A DNA stretch of 64,000 nt from Bacteroidales bacterium (lineage in GTDB: Bacteria > Bacteroidota > Bacteroidia > Bacteroidales > Bacteroidaceae): NCBI GenBank assembly GCA_012517855.1, contig JAAYUD010000082.1, positions 30,361-94,360 of the forward strand. The letters run 5' to 3'. Shown in pieces: positions 9,191 to 19,496 of the stretch; position 1 is the first letter of the stretch, and each line of letters opens with the position of its first letter. Both the position numbers and the translations under genes were made by a program. The notes beneath the pieces are model-generated. The model was given only the letters and a program-made list of their open reading frames with translations, searched no databases and was not told the origin of the DNA.

Positions 9191-10986
9191 TACCGACCCG
9201 CACGTTTGCGTTCCAATTCGTCAAGAATTATTTTACGCATTCTCATGTGCTTAGGTGTAACTTCTACATATTCGTCTTCTTTGATATATTCCAACGCTTC
9301 TTCAAGCGAAAATTGAACAGGAGGAATAAGACGAGCTTTATCGTCGGCTCCCGAAGCACGCATATTGGTTAGCTTTTTGGACTTCGTTACGTTTACGACT
9401 AAATCGTTGTCTTTATTATGCTCTCCGACAACTTGACCGCCATAAACCTCTTCTTGTGGGAAAATAAAGAAACGTCCTCTATCTTGCAACTTGTCAATAG
9501 CATAAGCGAAAGCCGTTCCGCCTTCCAAAGCAACTAATGAGCCATTGAGACGACGGTTAATTTCGCCTTTATAAGGTTGATACTCTTTATATCGATGAGC
9601 CATAACAGCCTCACCCGCAGATGCAGTAAGAACATTGGTTCGCAGTCCGATGATACCACGCGAAGGAATTTCGAATTCCAAATTAACGCGTTCTCCTTGA
9701 TTAGTCATCATCAACAAATTACCTTTACGGCGGGTTACCATATCAATAATTTTACTACTATATTCTTCGGATACATTAATGGTAAGTTCCTCTACCGGTT
9801 CGCACTTAACGCCATCGATCTCTTTGTAAATAACTTGAGGTTGACCTACTTGCAACTCGTATCCCTCACGACGCATTGTCTCGACAAGTACAGAAAGATG
9901 AAGCACACCACGTCCGGAGACGATCCATTTACCTTCCACTTCACCACTTTTTACCCTAAGAGCCAAATTCTTCTCCAATTCTTTATTCAAACGGTCTTGT
10001 ATATGCCTAGAAGTAACGAATTTTCCATCCTGACCATAAAAAGGCGAGTCGTTGATAGCAAAGAGCATACTCATTGTGGGCTCGTCAATAGTAATTGGAG
10101 GTAGCGCTTCCGGATTTTCAAAATCGCATACCGTATCACCTATCTCGAAGCCATCAATACCAACCAAAGCACAAATGTCACCCGACGAAACTTCGCTCTT
10201 ACGGGCACGTCCCATGCCTTCAAAGACATGCAGTTCTTTGATTTTAGATTTTTGTTTAGTACCGTCACGCTTAACGAGTGTAATATCCATTCCTTCGCGC
10301 AGAGTTCCACGATGGACACGTCCTACCGCAATACGACCGGTATAAGAAGAAAAATCGAGCGAAGTAATCAACATCTGAGGAGTACCTTCCAATTGTGTTG
10401 GAGCGGGTATATTCTCGAGAATACTATCCAATAATGGAATAATATTGTCGGTCGGTTTTCTCCAATCGGTATTCATCCAGCCATTCTTTGCCGAACCATA
10501 AATAGTAGGGAAATTGAGCTGATCGTCTGTAGCGCTAAGATTATACATTAACTCCCAAATCATATCGCGTACTTCCTCAGGGCGGCAGTTAGGTTTATCA
10601 ACCTTGTTGATGACAACAATCGGTTTGAGACCGATTTCGAGTGCCTTCTGCAACACAAAGCGAGTTTGCGGCATAGGCCCCTCAAAAGCATCAACCAAGA
10701 GCAAACAGCCATCTGCCATATTGAGCACACGTTCTACCTCACCCCCAAAATCGCTATGTCCTGGGGTATCTATAATATTAATCTTTACATCTTTGTAATT
10801 GATCGAAACGTTTTTGGAAAGAATCGTTATCCCTCGTTCACGCTCCAAATCATTGTTATCCAGTATCAGGGTACCCTTCTCCTGATTAGCACGGAACAAA
10901 TGGCCCGCTAACAACATCTTATCTACCAGCGTGGTTTTGCCATGATCGACATGGGCAATAATTGCAATATTTCTAATATTTTGCAT
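9190..10986 (-). CDS. typA: Ribosome-associated GTPase BipA/TypA
   Basis: 598 residues, full length for the family. The G domain shows AHVDHGKTT (residues 11-19), the switch region [15 protein letters not shown] and NKVDKP. EF-G-like domain II, domains III and V and the BipA-specific C-terminal domain follow ([12 protein letters not shown], then [13 protein letters not shown]). BipA is a translational GTPase that binds the 70S ribosome and supports 50S assembly and stress adaptation. The gene is divergent from rpsO and is followed by comF with a 1-bp overlap. Confidence 0.96.
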   Translation of the reverse strand: MQNIRNIAIIAHVDHGKTTLVDKMLLAGHLFRANQEKGTLILDNNDLERERGITILSKNVSINYKDVKINIIDTPGHSDFGGEVERVLNMADGCLLLVDAFEGPMPQTRFVLQKALEIGLKPIVVINKVDKPNCRPEEVRDMIWELMYNLSATDDQLNFPTIYGSAKNGWMNTDWRKPTDNIIPLLDSILENIPAPTQLEGTPQMLITSLDFSSYTGRIAVGRVHRGTLREGMDITLVKRDGTKQKSKIKELHVFEGMGRARKSEVSSGDICALVGIDGFEIGDTVCDFENPEALPPITIDEPTMSMLFAINDSPFYGQDGKFVTSRHIQDRLNKELEKNLALRVKSGEVEGKWIVSGRGVLHLSVLVETMRREGYELQVGQPQVIYKEIDGVKCEPVEELTINVSEEYSSKIIDMVTRRKGNLLMMTNQGERVNLEFEIPSRGIIGLRTNVLTASAGEAVMAHRYKEYQPYKGEINRRLNGSLVALEGGTAFAYAIDKLQDRGRFFIFPQEEVYGGQVVGEHNKDNDLVVNVTKSKKLTNMRASGADDKARLIPPVQFSLEEALEYIKEDEYVEVTPKHMRMRKIILDELERKRAGR

Positions 10987-11004
10987 ATAAAACTAATTTG
11001 ACTG

Positions 11005-11012
11005 CAAAGTTA
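11005..11012 (-). promoter_or_regulatory. -7 box of the typA promoter
   Basis: TAACTTTG on the minus strand (11012-11005) matches TAnnTTTG, about 20 bases before the typA ATG. No good -33 TTTG is visible at the usual spacing. Confidence 0.45.
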
Positions 11013-11062
11013 CTACAAAATCAGGTAAATACTAACTTTCTCTAAAAAAAATAGCATAAAGC

Positions 11063-11093
11063 ATTGAAATATAAAAGGTAATTCATACCTTTG
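11063..11093 (+). promoter_or_regulatory. Bacteroides-type promoter for rpsO
   Basis: ATTG (11063-11066), 19 bases, then TACCTTTG (11086-11093), a full match to TAnnTTTG. Transcription would start near 11100, leaving a leader of about 37 bases before the rpsO ATG. Confidence 0.7.
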
Positions 11094-11136
11094 CACCCAC
11101 GAAAATCATTTTTTATATTAAAAAAAGCAATAAATT

Positions 11137-11406
11137 ATGTATTTAGACGCTGAAACAAAAAAAGAAATCTTCGGTAAGTACGGAAAGTCCAACACTGATA
11201 CTGGCTCATCAGAAGCTCAGATTGCTTTGTTTTCATACCGTATTACCCATCTGACTGAGCACCTAAAGCTCAACAGAAAAGATTATAGCACAGAAAGAGC
11301 ATTGACCATGTTGGTTGGCAAACGTCGTCGTTTGCTAGACTATTTGAAAGACAGAGATATCGAAAGATATCGTGCTATCGTTAAAGCTCTCGGATTGCGT
11401 AGATAA
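11137..11406 (+). CDS. rpsO: 30S ribosomal protein S15
   Basis: 89 residues, the standard S15 length. The family signature is clear: [15 protein letters not shown] near residue 22, then [13 protein letters not shown], and [12 protein letters not shown] near 64. S15 binds 16S rRNA helices 20-22 early in small-subunit assembly. The gene stands alone between typA (divergent) and sufE (convergent), with its own promoter and a strong terminator. S15 autoregulates its own mRNA in other bacteria, but I did not identify such a structure here. Confidence 0.98.
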   Translation: MYLDAETKKEIFGKYGKSNTDTGSSEAQIALFSYRITHLTEHLKLNRKDYSTERALTMLVGKRRRLLDYLKDRDIERYRAIVKALGLRR

Positions 11407-11428
11407 TTTATCTATCAGCAAAAAAATT

Positions 11429-11466
11429 AAAGGCCGCCTCATCATAAAGATGAAAGCGGCCTTTTC
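11429..11466. terminator. Bidirectional rho-independent terminator between rpsO and sufE
   Basis: AAAGGCCGC (11429-11437) pairs with GCGGCCTTT (11456-11464), and the inner TCATC/GATGA lengthens the stem. T residues follow on the + strand, and an A-rich run precedes it, giving a U-tract for minus-strand transcripts. It can serve both converging genes. Confidence 0.85.
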
Positions 11467-11515
11467 TTATTCCAATATTTCTCCTTTAACTCACTAGCAA
11501 AAGAAGGGAAAGCCT

Positions 11516-11938
11516 TTAAATACCCTTTGTTTTATAAGCCAAAGCATACATCCGCATTTGTTTTACCATAGCAAGCAAACCGTTGCTGCGAGTCGGAGAA
11601 AGATGCTCTTTCAATCCTATCTTTTCAATAAAATAGAGATCCGCATTAAGAATCTCATCGGGTGTATGTCCCGAAAGCACTCTAATCAGGAGTGTAACAA
11701 TACCTTTTACAATCAAAGCATCACTTTCTGCGGTAAAAATAAGTTTCCCGTCTTTGACATCGCATTGAAGCCATACCCGACTTTGACATCCATCAATAAG
11801 ATTTTCTTCTGTCTTATACTTTTCGTCCAAAGATTGTTGGTCATTGCCCATATCGATAAGCATCTGGTAACGATCCATCCAATCATCAAAATCACTAAAT
11901 TCGCTGACTATTTCGTCTTGTTGTTCGTTGATTGTCAT
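11516..11938 (-). CDS. sufE: SufE-family Fe-S assembly protein
   Basis: 140 residues, the normal SufE length. The active-site cysteine lies in the motif IDGCQSRVWL near residue 50, which accepts persulfide sulfur from the SufS cysteine desulfurase. The middle part (GKLIFTAESDALIVKGIVTLLI) and the C-terminal GLKEHLSPTRSNG segment match the family. It would deliver sulfur to the Suf Fe-S scaffold in the cytoplasm. No suf operon lies nearby. It starts 17 bp after the stop codon of the M28-type gene and is probably co-transcribed with it. Confidence 0.93.
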   Translation of the reverse strand: MTINEQQDEIVSEFSDFDDWMDRYQMLIDMGNDQQSLDEKYKTEENLIDGCQSRVWLQCDVKDGKLIFTAESDALIVKGIVTLLIRVLSGHTPDEILNADLYFIEKIGLKEHLSPTRSNGLLAMVKQMRMYALAYKTKGI

Positions 11939-11955
11939 TCTATTTATTTATTTTT

Positions 11956-12936
11956 CTACTTCTCATTATAAATTACTTGCATCACCGTCTGCCCTACCGC
12001 TTTAAGTGTTGCTTTATCAATATGATCCATATTATCGGCAAGTGTATGCCACGTAGGAGTGAAACTACCATCCTTACTATATGGAATAATATCTGCTGTA
12101 GGGATATTGGCCATTTGATTGATAAAGACATGATCGTCTGTAACTTGAGAGCCTTGCTCATTAACAAAATACTGACCATAGCCAAGACTCGCAGCAGCCT
12201 TCCACAACTTACGGTTGATTGCCGAAGCATACTGTTCGGAATAAACTTCTTTGTGAAACACAGACCCCTTGCCCCCTACCATATCAAGTAGTATGCCGAA
12301 ACGTGCCGTATAGCCGTCAACATGAGGATTGCGAGCCCAATACTGAGCACCTAATGCCCACGAACTTTCATCATCTTTCTTCTCGAATTGAGGAATACCA
12401 TAATCTTCGGCGTCCAGAAAAATAATATCAATACCCATTTCGGGTTGTTGTTTCTGAATGAGACGGGCAATCTCGAGCAACACACCAACACCACTTGCAC
12501 CATCATTGGCCGCCAAGATTGGTTTATGCCAATTTGCTTTATCAGGATCATTGTCTGCCCATGGACGAGAGTCCCAATGAGAAAAGAGCGCAATACGTTT
12601 CTTACTCTCCGGTTTAAATGAACCGACGATATTGACCGATTTCAAGATCGTCCCATCGTAACCGGCAAGGTCACACTTTTGCAAAGTTACCGTAGCGCCA
12701 TAACTTTTCAATTTCGCCGAAAGATAATCGGCACAATCCTTATGTGCTTTACTGTTGGGTATACGAGGTCCGAAATCAACTTGTGCCTTTACATAATGAT
12801 AAGCACTATCGGCATTGAATACCGGGACATTGACCGATGCAACCGCAACTTCTGTCGTTTTGCTTTTCCCACCACCGCAAGATACAAATCCCACAGCGCC
12901 GAGACAGACAGAAAGGAAAAGAGTAAAATTCTTCAT
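11956..12936 (-). CDS. M28-family lipoprotein, glutaminyl-peptide cyclotransferase-like
   Basis: 326 residues. An N-terminal lipoprotein signal (MKNFTLFLSVC... with cysteine after VS) is followed by a zinc-hydrolase fold. Metal-ligand motifs are visible: LFSHWDSRPWADND near residue 120, AANDGASGVGVLLE near 145 and IIFLDAEDYG near 175. The WDSRPWAD and DAEDYG versions are typical of bacterial glutaminyl cyclases, which form pyroglutamate at the N-terminus of exported proteins; in Bacteroidetes many exported proteins begin with Gln after signal cleavage. An aminopeptidase role cannot be excluded. A -7-like TATTTTTG lies upstream (12962-12955, minus strand). Confidence 0.85.
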   Translation of the reverse strand: MKNFTLFLSVCLGAVGFVSCGGGKSKTTEVAVASVNVPVFNADSAYHYVKAQVDFGPRIPNSKAHKDCADYLSAKLKSYGATVTLQKCDLAGYDGTILKSVNIVGSFKPESKKRIALFSHWDSRPWADNDPDKANWHKPILAANDGASGVGVLLEIARLIQKQQPEMGIDIIFLDAEDYGIPQFEKKDDESSWALGAQYWARNPHVDGYTARFGILLDMVGGKGSVFHKEVYSEQYASAINRKLWKAAASLGYGQYFVNEQGSQVTDDHVFINQMANIPTADIIPYSKDGSFTPTWHTLADNMDHIDKATLKAVGQTVMQVIYNEK

Positions 12937-13023
12937 AACTTTGCTATTTTGCTACAAAAATACACATTTTACCTTTAGAAGGCATTCACAATATACAAAA
13001 TTATAACATATAATAGTAGATAA

Positions 13024-13737
13024 CTAGCTCTGTCCATCCAAAAACTTTTGGAAATTAGTTTTATAACTATCACTCACGGGAATATACGTCTTTTCGAAGA
13101 CAATGCGTCCGTGATCAATAACCCGTATCTTACTCTTTTGTACAATATACGATCGATGTACTCTGATAAACCTCGAAGCAGGCAAAAGTTGCTCCATCGC
13201 TTTCATATTCATAAGAGACAATATAGGGCGAGGAACACCTTCAATATAAATTTTCACATAATCTTTGAGACCTTCTACATAGAGTATTTTGGCAAGCTCT
13301 ATCTGAATGAGTTTATATTCGCTTTTCACAAAAATACTTTGAATTTCTTTCTCTTCACCAGGACCTTTAGGCTGTGCCATTTCAAACCATTGCAATGCTT
13401 TATTGGCGGCTTCCAGGAAATCGACATAAGATATAGGTTTGAGCAAGTAATCGAGAGCATTGACTCGATAACCATCAAGCGCATATTGTCCAAAAGCCGT
13501 TGTAAATATTACTCTAGTACGAACAGGCAACATCTTCGAGAATTCCAATCCGTTCAATTCGGGCATTTGAATATCCAGGAACAACAAATCGACTTCATTA
13601 TCCGGTAATTCTTTCATAGCCAAAATAGCATTAGCATACCTTCCTGTTAACTTCAGAAAAGGAGTCTTTTCGACATAACTTTGCAATAACCCGAGCGCCA
13701 ATGGCTCGTCGTCAACGATGGCACAACGCAGTATCAT
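13024..13737 (-). CDS. LytTR-family response regulator
   Basis: 237 residues. The N-terminal receiver domain has the acidic pair at residues 9-11 (VDDE), the phosphoacceptor Asp at 55 in LLFLDIQMPE, and the conserved Lys in LLKPISY near 103. The C-terminal LytTR DNA-binding domain begins around 140 (IFVKSEYKLIQI) and includes FIRVHRSYIV. It overlaps the 3' end of the upstream histidine kinase by 26 bp, so the two proteins are a cognate pair. The operon also encodes a MacAB-TolC-like efflux system, its likely regulatory target. Confidence 0.94.
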   Translation of the reverse strand: MILRCAIVDDEPLALGLLQSYVEKTPFLKLTGRYANAILAMKELPDNEVDLLFLDIQMPELNGLEFSKMLPVRTRVIFTTAFGQYALDGYRVNALDYLLKPISYVDFLEAANKALQWFEMAQPKGPGEEKEIQSIFVKSEYKLIQIELAKILYVEGLKDYVKIYIEGVPRPILSLMNMKAMEQLLPASRFIRVHRSYIVQKSKIRVIDHGRIVFEKTYIPVSDSYKTNFQKFLDGQS

Positions 13738-14791
13738 GGTATATTATTATTTTAGAAAAATATTCTTTCCCGTCGGGCGAGATACCCTTTTCCCAATTAT
13801 AACGACCGGCATAAATCAATTCGAGACGTTTGCCCACTTGTTCCAGTCCAATACCGGAACCACTTTTATCGTTTTGCTTTTTCGGATAATTACTATTGCG
13901 TATTTCACAAGTAACATCACCATCTATCTCCGACATTTTGATATTGATATAGCTCCTTTCAGAAGGTGAAATTCCATGTTTGAAAGCATTTTCTATAAGC
14001 GAAATGAAAAGAAGCGGCGCTATCATGACCGTATCATCGGAAGGAACGTCAAAATCAACGTCGATCGTCACATTATCGGTCACTCGAATACGCATCAATT
14101 CAATGTAGTTCTTCATAAAATCCACTTCCTTACTGAGCAACACATAGTCTTGTTGATCCTCGTAAAGCACATGACGCAACAAACGGCTCAATTCTTCTAC
14201 TACCTGCTGAGCTTTGTCCGTATCAAAAGCAATCAGTGCATAAATATTATTAAGCGTATTGAGCAAAAAGTGAGGATTCAATTGATTACGCAAATTCTTC
14301 AATTCAGCTTCGGCTCTATTTTTCTCCGCTTCACGACGGGCCTCGTCAGATTTTATCCAACGTTGGCTCATCCTTATAGCCACACTAAGTCCGATAAACA
14401 AAACAGAGGTTATGAAGAACTGGAAATACATAGGCCATTTAGGAGGATGATGTCGCCAATGTTCATAAAACGTATCGGGAAACAAGACATAACAGCCATA
14501 CTGCCACAGCAATATTAGTCCTAAAGACAAAGTAACTATCAACACATTGAAAGCATAAAAGCTTTTTACCTTGTCTTTAAATAGAATCTGAGGAATCAAA
14601 AGAGAATAGTTCAGATAAAAAGGCAACATAAAAATAACCTGAACACCCAGCATCCGTAAAAGATGTCCAAAATCTTGATTCCAATTTCCCGTATGCTCAA
14701 TGAAGCAGAGGGGGAATATAATAACAATTCCCCAACAAATGACATGTATCATGAAAGAACGTCTCATCAATATACTCATTATCTGTTTCAC
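13712..14791 (-). CDS. LytS/YpdA-type sensor histidine kinase
   Basis: 359 residues. Four membrane segments occupy about residues 10-140. A short charged linker leads to the His-kinase domain with the acceptor His in LNPHFLLNTLNN near residue 193. The ATP-binding domain carries LLFISLIENAFKHG and the G-box SGIGLEQVGKRLE. The lack of a large periplasmic loop suggests that it senses a membrane or transport state rather than a soluble ligand. It overlaps the LytTR regulator gene by 26 bp and begins 76 bp after the ABC permease. Confidence 0.93.
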   Translation of the reverse strand: MKQIMSILMRRSFMIHVICWGIVIIFPLCFIEHTGNWNQDFGHLLRMLGVQVIFMLPFYLNYSLLIPQILFKDKVKSFYAFNVLIVTLSLGLILLWQYGCYVLFPDTFYEHWRHHPPKWPMYFQFFITSVLFIGLSVAIRMSQRWIKSDEARREAEKNRAEAELKNLRNQLNPHFLLNTLNNIYALIAFDTDKAQQVVEELSRLLRHVLYEDQQDYVLLSKEVDFMKNYIELMRIRVTDNVTIDVDFDVPSDDTVMIAPLLFISLIENAFKHGISPSERSYINIKMSEIDGDVTCEIRNSNYPKKQNDKSGSGIGLEQVGKRLELIYAGRYNWEKGISPDGKEYFSKIIIYHDTALCHR

Positions 14792-14867
14792 TGCAAATAT
14801 AACTAATTATTCAAAAGGATGGTTCGAACCTTCTATCTTAAATCATCCCGTCCTTTATTATTGTTAT

Positions 14868-16088
14868 TTATTCATAACGAATAGCCTCTATAGGATCCAA
14901 ATTGGCAGCCTTTTTTGCAGGATACCATCCGAAAAAGATACCTGTAAGAGTACATACAATAAACGAAAGAGCCACTGTCCAAAGTTGTATACTGATAGGC
15001 CAATGGGCTAAGAACTTAACAACAAACGAAGCACCGACACCCAACACAACCCCTATCAAACCTCCTGTGATACTAATAAGAATCGCTTCAATCAAGAACT
15101 GGCTCAAAATATCGACGCCTCTTGCACCAACGCTCATTCGAAGTCCAATCTCGCGAGTCCTTTCAGTTACAGATACGTACATGATATTCATTATTCCAAT
15201 TCCACCAACGATCAATGAGATGCCAGCGATGCAAGCCAACAACGTTGTCATCAATCCTGTTGTAGAATTCATCATAGAGCTCAACTCCTCCTGAGAACGA
15301 ATATTAAAATCGTCATTATCACTCGTTTTCAGTTTATGATCGGCCCGCAAAATATCTGTCAAATCTTTTATGGCATCCTGCGTCATATCTTCTGTGATAG
15401 CCGAAGCAAAGATTCCTTGCAAATAGGTTTGCGCCTGAATTCTTTTCATTACAGTAGTGTATGGAGCCAGAACGACATCATCTTGATCTTGCCCCATAGA
15501 ATTATAACCTTTAGATTTCAGCACTCCGACAACGCGAAAAGGGATACTGTTAAAACGTATAATTTGTCCCACGGGGTCTTCCCCATTGGGAAATAAATTC
15601 GTAGCAATCGTTTTACCGATAACACAGACCTTGGCAGCCACTTTAATATCTTGTTCGGTAAACATTTCGCCGGTTTCTACCGACAGTTGCCTTATTGTAA
15701 GATAATCTAAACTAATTCCACTGATGCTCGATGGATAATTATTGCTACCCGCAATGTATTGTCCCGAACTAGAAACGCTTGGACTCACGGCTGCCAGATA
15801 TTTCGCATCCTTACAAATATTCTCATAATCGGTCAGTTTAAGTGTTTCCATCGAACTGGCACTTTGACGAACACCACCGAACATATCGGCTCCGGGACGA
15901 ATCATAATCATATTAGACCCCATCTCTGCAATCTGAGCCTGAATACTTTGCTTCGAACCTTGACCGATGGCAAGCATCGTAATAACTGATGCCACACCGA
16001 TGATAATGCCAAGCATCGTCAAGAAAGTGCGCATCTTACTATTTGAAAGCGCTTTCAACGCTATTTTAAACAAATTAGTTCCGTTCAT
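14868..16088 (-). CDS. MacB-like ABC transporter permease
   Basis: 406 residues. One N-terminal membrane helix (MLGIIIGVASVITMLAIGQG, residues ~24-43) is followed by a long periplasmic MacB-PCD domain. Three C-terminal FtsX-type helices end with GWYPAKKAANLDPIEAIRYE. This matches the permease half of MacB. Such transporters do not pump across the inner membrane but move periplasmic substrates out through TolC by mechanotransmission. The ATPase is a separate gene 8 bp upstream, so this is a split MacB. Confidence 0.93.
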   Translation of the reverse strand: MNGTNLFKIALKALSNSKMRTFLTMLGIIIGVASVITMLAIGQGSKQSIQAQIAEMGSNMIMIRPGADMFGGVRQSASSMETLKLTDYENICKDAKYLAAVSPSVSSSGQYIAGSNNYPSSISGISLDYLTIRQLSVETGEMFTEQDIKVAAKVCVIGKTIATNLFPNGEDPVGQIIRFNSIPFRVVGVLKSKGYNSMGQDQDDVVLAPYTTVMKRIQAQTYLQGIFASAITEDMTQDAIKDLTDILRADHKLKTSDNDDFNIRSQEELSSMMNSTTGLMTTLLACIAGISLIVGGIGIMNIMYVSVTERTREIGLRMSVGARGVDILSQFLIEAILISITGGLIGVVLGVGASFVVKFLAHWPISIQLWTVALSFIVCTLTGIFFGWYPAKKAANLDPIEAIRYE

Positions 16089-16096
16089 GGCATCTA

Positions 16097-16840
16097 TTAA
16101 TTATCATCAGGAAGCGGTATGGTCGTCAGTTTGACTTTAGCATCCTGAATGTTATCATTTACTTTATCGTCTCTAATCTTCCCATCACGCAACGTAATCG
16201 TTCGACTCGAATAGAAAGCTATTTCGGGATTATGGGTGACAAAGATAATGGTTCTACCTTCGGCATGAAGCTTCTGAAAAAGCACCAAGATTTCAAAAGA
16301 TGTACGAGTATCAAGATTGCCGGTCGCTTCGTCGGCCAGAATAACAGCCGGATTATTAACCAAAGCACGAGCAATAGCCACGCGTTGCATCTGCCCGCCC
16401 GACATCTGGTTAGACTTATGATTCAAACGGTCGCCCAATCCGACAGCATCTAGTGCTTCGATAGCACGACGACGTCTTTCGGAAGCACTCACGGAGCCAT
16501 TATACATCAATGGTAATTCCACATTTTCTATCGCCGTCGTTTTGGGCAGCAAGTTATAGCTTTGAAAAACAAATCCGATCTTGCGGTTGCGAAGCACTGC
16601 TCGCTGCGGCTTAGTCATGGTGCGTACAGATATTCCATCGAGCAGATATTCTCCTTTGGTTGGAGTATCCAAGCAACCCAACAGATTGAGCAAAGTAGAT
16701 TTGCCTGAACCAGACATTCCCATGATAGTTACAAATTCTCCTTCGTTGATAGTAAATGAAACACCGCGCAAAGCATGTACTGTCTCTTCGCCAACAATGA
16801 AATTCCGGCGAATATCTTGTAATTCTATTATCGGTTTCAT
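16097..16840 (-). CDS. ABC transporter ATP-binding protein, MacB/LolD type
   Basis: 247 residues with Walker [12 protein letters not shown] (near residue 42), Q-loop [10 protein letters not shown], signature [15 protein letters not shown], Walker [13 protein letters not shown] and the switch His in FVTHNPEIA. The sequence groups with the LolD/MacB ATPases. It energises the permease encoded just downstream and lies in the order adaptor, ATPase, permease within one operon. Confidence 0.95.
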   Translation of the reverse strand: MKPIIELQDIRRNFIVGEETVHALRGVSFTINEGEFVTIMGMSGSGKSTLLNLLGCLDTPTKGEYLLDGISVRTMTKPQRAVLRNRKIGFVFQSYNLLPKTTAIENVELPLMYNGSVSASERRRRAIEALDAVGLGDRLNHKSNQMSGGQMQRVAIARALVNNPAVILADEATGNLDTRTSFEILVLFQKLHAEGRTIIFVTHNPEIAFYSSRTITLRDGKIRDDKVNDNIQDAKVKLTTIPLPDDN

Positions 16841-16856
16841 AATTTAATTCTCCTAC

Positions 16857-18050
16857 TTAGTTTGTACCACCGTTTCTTTTCTTACTGTTGGGATGTTTTG
16901 GCATAAAGGGTGACGAATTTTGATTGGAAGAATCGGCAGACATATCACTCTTTCCACCCGCAGCAACAGCATCAAGCACTACCTGCTGCCCTTCGTCTAT
17001 TCCGCTCAATATCTCGGTACGAATACCATTCGTGATACCTATTTGAACTGCATGGGCTGTAAACGTATTACCGTCACGAGTCCACAGTTTATGAGGCGCA
17101 TTACAATCGACTATTTTTGCATCTTTACCTACCAATGTTTGATCGGGAGTAAAACGCAGCGCTTTAGACCGTACACTCAGCACATGGCTCTTTTCACTGG
17201 TATAAATAGTGACATTAGCTGTCAGCCCGGGTTTCAACTTCATCGATTCGTTATTCGTTTTGATAATGATCTGATAGGTCACCACATTATTACTTGCACC
17301 TGCATTCAAACGGACCTGCTTTACCACACCCTCAAAAGTGTCGTCAGGAAAGGCATCGACTGTAAAAGAAACCCGTTGACCATCTACAATATTACCTATA
17401 TCGGCCTCATCGACCTTTGCTACAACTTGAAGATCTTTTAAATTTTTAGCAATGGTAAATAGCTTAGGCGTGCTATAAGTCGCTGCAACTGTTTGCCCCA
17501 CTGCAACAGAACGCGACAAGACGATGCCATCTATAGGAGAGGTAATGGTGGCATATCCCAAATTAGTCTTTGCCTTTTCATAATCTTGTTTTGCTACATC
17601 ATACGCTTGCTTTGCTTTGTCATAGCTATCAAGTGCCGTGTCATAATCAGATTGGCTTACCAATTGTTTTGCATGTAATTGTTTGTAGCGACCAAAATTT
17701 TTGGCTTGATATTGCCATTCACTCAAAGCACTCTTCATACTCGCAATCTTTGATTTCAAATCGGCTTCAAGAGTCGTTTTATCAAGTTCGGCTACAATCT
17801 GCCCCTTTTTGACTACACTATTATAATCTGCGAACACTTTAGTCACAAGCCCGGAAACTTGAGTTCCAACATTAACCGTATCGGCTTGGAGTGTACCTGT
17901 TGCCGTAATGCTCGTCGCAATATCGTTTCGAGTAACCTTTGTGTTTTCAAAAGTAACCTTGCTGGAACTTTTCTTGCCGGAACACATATAAAGTATTACC
18001 AGCAGAACAATTGCTACAACAGCAACTAGAATGATATTTTTCTTTTTCAT
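16857..18050 (-). CDS. MacA-like periplasmic adaptor (membrane fusion) protein
   Basis: 397 residues. An N-terminal membrane anchor (IILVAVVAIVLLVILYMCSG) precedes the lipoyl/barrel-sandwich region (VNVGTQVSGLVTKVFADYNS) and an alpha-helical hairpin around residues 100-165 rich in K, A and Q. Beta-barrel and membrane-proximal domains follow (TSPIDGIVLSRSVAVGQTV, then GLTANVTIYTSEKSHVL). It links the MacB-like ABC transporter to the TolC channel. The C-terminal tail (NSSPFMPKHPNSKKRNGG) is low complexity. It is the second gene of the operon, 51 bp after the TolC-like gene. Confidence 0.93.
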   Translation of the reverse strand: MKKKNIILVAVVAIVLLVILYMCSGKKSSSKVTFENTKVTRNDIATSITATGTLQADTVNVGTQVSGLVTKVFADYNSVVKKGQIVAELDKTTLEADLKSKIASMKSALSEWQYQAKNFGRYKQLHAKQLVSQSDYDTALDSYDKAKQAYDVAKQDYEKAKTNLGYATITSPIDGIVLSRSVAVGQTVAATYSTPKLFTIAKNLKDLQVVAKVDEADIGNIVDGQRVSFTVDAFPDDTFEGVVKQVRLNAGASNNVVTYQIIIKTNNESMKLKPGLTANVTIYTSEKSHVLSVRSKALRFTPDQTLVGKDAKIVDCNAPHKLWTRDGNTFTAHAVQIGITNGIRTEILSGIDEGQQVVLDAVAAGGKSDMSADSSNQNSSPFMPKHPNSKKRNGGTN

Positions 18051-18101
18051 TGAAGTATATGTTTTTTATTTTTATTCTTTCTCCGATTATAGTGCTATAG
18101 G

Positions 18102-19469
18102 CTATAATGAAATCTTATCACCCTGATAATATTTCAACAGTTGAGTATTCAATATCGCCATATATTTAGCTTGCAACATTTCTTGCTGCGAAGTATTCAA
18201 CGTATTTTTTTGAGTCAGCAGTTCTATAATATTTTTTAAACCAAGATTAAATTGCTCTTGAATCAAATCAAAACTAATCTGCGAGCTTTTCATTTTCTCT
18301 TTTGCTGCCACATATTGTTGCTGTGCACTGTTGGCATCAAGCCAAAAACCTTCTATTGTCTTATAAAGTGTCTTTTGTTGGTCTTGCAACTCCAGTTCGC
18401 TGGTCTGCTTAGCCAGTTGCGCTCTCTGTATGCTACTCTTGGTTGCACGTTTGTCGAGGATAGGAATACTTACATTGATACCAATCGTATTGCTCCAAGC
18501 ATTCTTTAGTTGTTTCATAAAGCCATAATCACTACCACTTACGTTATAGGTGCTCAAACCACCTGTCAGGCTTACCGTTGGCAAATAGGCAGCTTTGGCT
18601 ATTCTAATATTCAAATCAGAAACATCTATACTTAGTTTCTTCGATTCAATTTCGGGACGATTATTTACAGCTGCCATAAAAACCTGACTCTTCGATGGAA
18701 GTGGAGACAGCACGTCGATAGTAGCCAAATCGGGTATAGCAAGATTCATCTCTTCGTCGCCATCCAGTTCGAGCAATTGCTTTAATTGCAACTTATAGTT
18801 GGCAAGAGTAGCTTGATCGCTGACCAATTGGTATTTGTCCGTACTGACTTGCGATTCGAATTGAGCGACGTCGGCTTTATTCAAAGAACCGGCTTTGAAC
18901 ATCTGTTTTGCTCGAGAAAGCTCTGCCTCAGATAAATTCAAAGCACTCTCGTCTGTCTTTATGGTTTCAGCAGCATACAAAATCTGAACATAGATTTTGG
19001 TGATAGATTCTTCAATGCTCTTTTCGGAGGAACTCACTGACAGGTCGGCAATTTTACTATTCAACTGTTGCAATTGGATATTCTTTTGTATTTTACCACC
19101 ATTGTAAAGAGTCATCGAAGCATTCAGACCATAATTGCCGGTATACGTTGTCTTACTACTTGTCGAAACAATATTGCTCCCATTTACGGTGCTTGCCGAC
19201 TGCTGAAAAGGACGATTTGCCAGACTCTGATCTGTAGAGAACGAAAGACCAGGTTGACGTGCTGCCTTCGCTTCCAATACATCGATCTTTGTGCTGGCAG
19301 CAGTTACCCTGTTTTGCTTAATCGTGATATTCTGTTTGAGCGCATAGTCAATGCAGCTTTGCAATGTCCATTGCGATGGCTTTATTGTTTGTTTAGCATC
19401 TTGAGCCATAATACTACCAAACACTGCAAATAAACAGAATGTTGCTGTTATTAATCTCTTTAAGTTCAT
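18102..19469 (-). CDS. TolC-family outer-membrane efflux channel
   Basis: 455 residues from the chosen ATG at 19469 (MNLKRLITATF..., a signal peptide ending near MAQ). A longer frame begins at 19499 but would start within the -7 box, so the internal ATG is preferred. The body has two repeated OEP halves: WTLQSCIDYALKQNITIKQNR at the start, and the second repeat from about residue 250 (FMAAVNNRPEIESKKLSIDV). Alpha-hairpin regions rich in Q, A and S follow each. It would form the outer-membrane exit duct for the MacAB-like pump. It is the first gene of a six-gene operon ending in a two-component system. Confidence 0.93.
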   Translation of the reverse strand: MNLKRLITATFCLFAVFGSIMAQDAKQTIKPSQWTLQSCIDYALKQNITIKQNRVTAASTKIDVLEAKAARQPGLSFSTDQSLANRPFQQSASTVNGSNIVSTSSKTTYTGNYGLNASMTLYNGGKIQKNIQLQQLNSKIADLSVSSSEKSIEESITKIYVQILYAAETIKTDESALNLSEAELSRAKQMFKAGSLNKADVAQFESQVSTDKYQLVSDQATLANYKLQLKQLLELDGDEEMNLAIPDLATIDVLSPLPSKSQVFMAAVNNRPEIESKKLSIDVSDLNIRIAKAAYLPTVSLTGGLSTYNVSGSDYGFMKQLKNAWSNTIGINVSIPILDKRATKSSIQRAQLAKQTSELELQDQQKTLYKTIEGFWLDANSAQQQYVAAKEKMKSSQISFDLIQEQFNLGLKNIIELLTQKNTLNTSQQEMLQAKYMAILNTQLLKYYQGDKISL

Positions 19470-19496
19470 ATCATATATATCTATAAATTGACGATA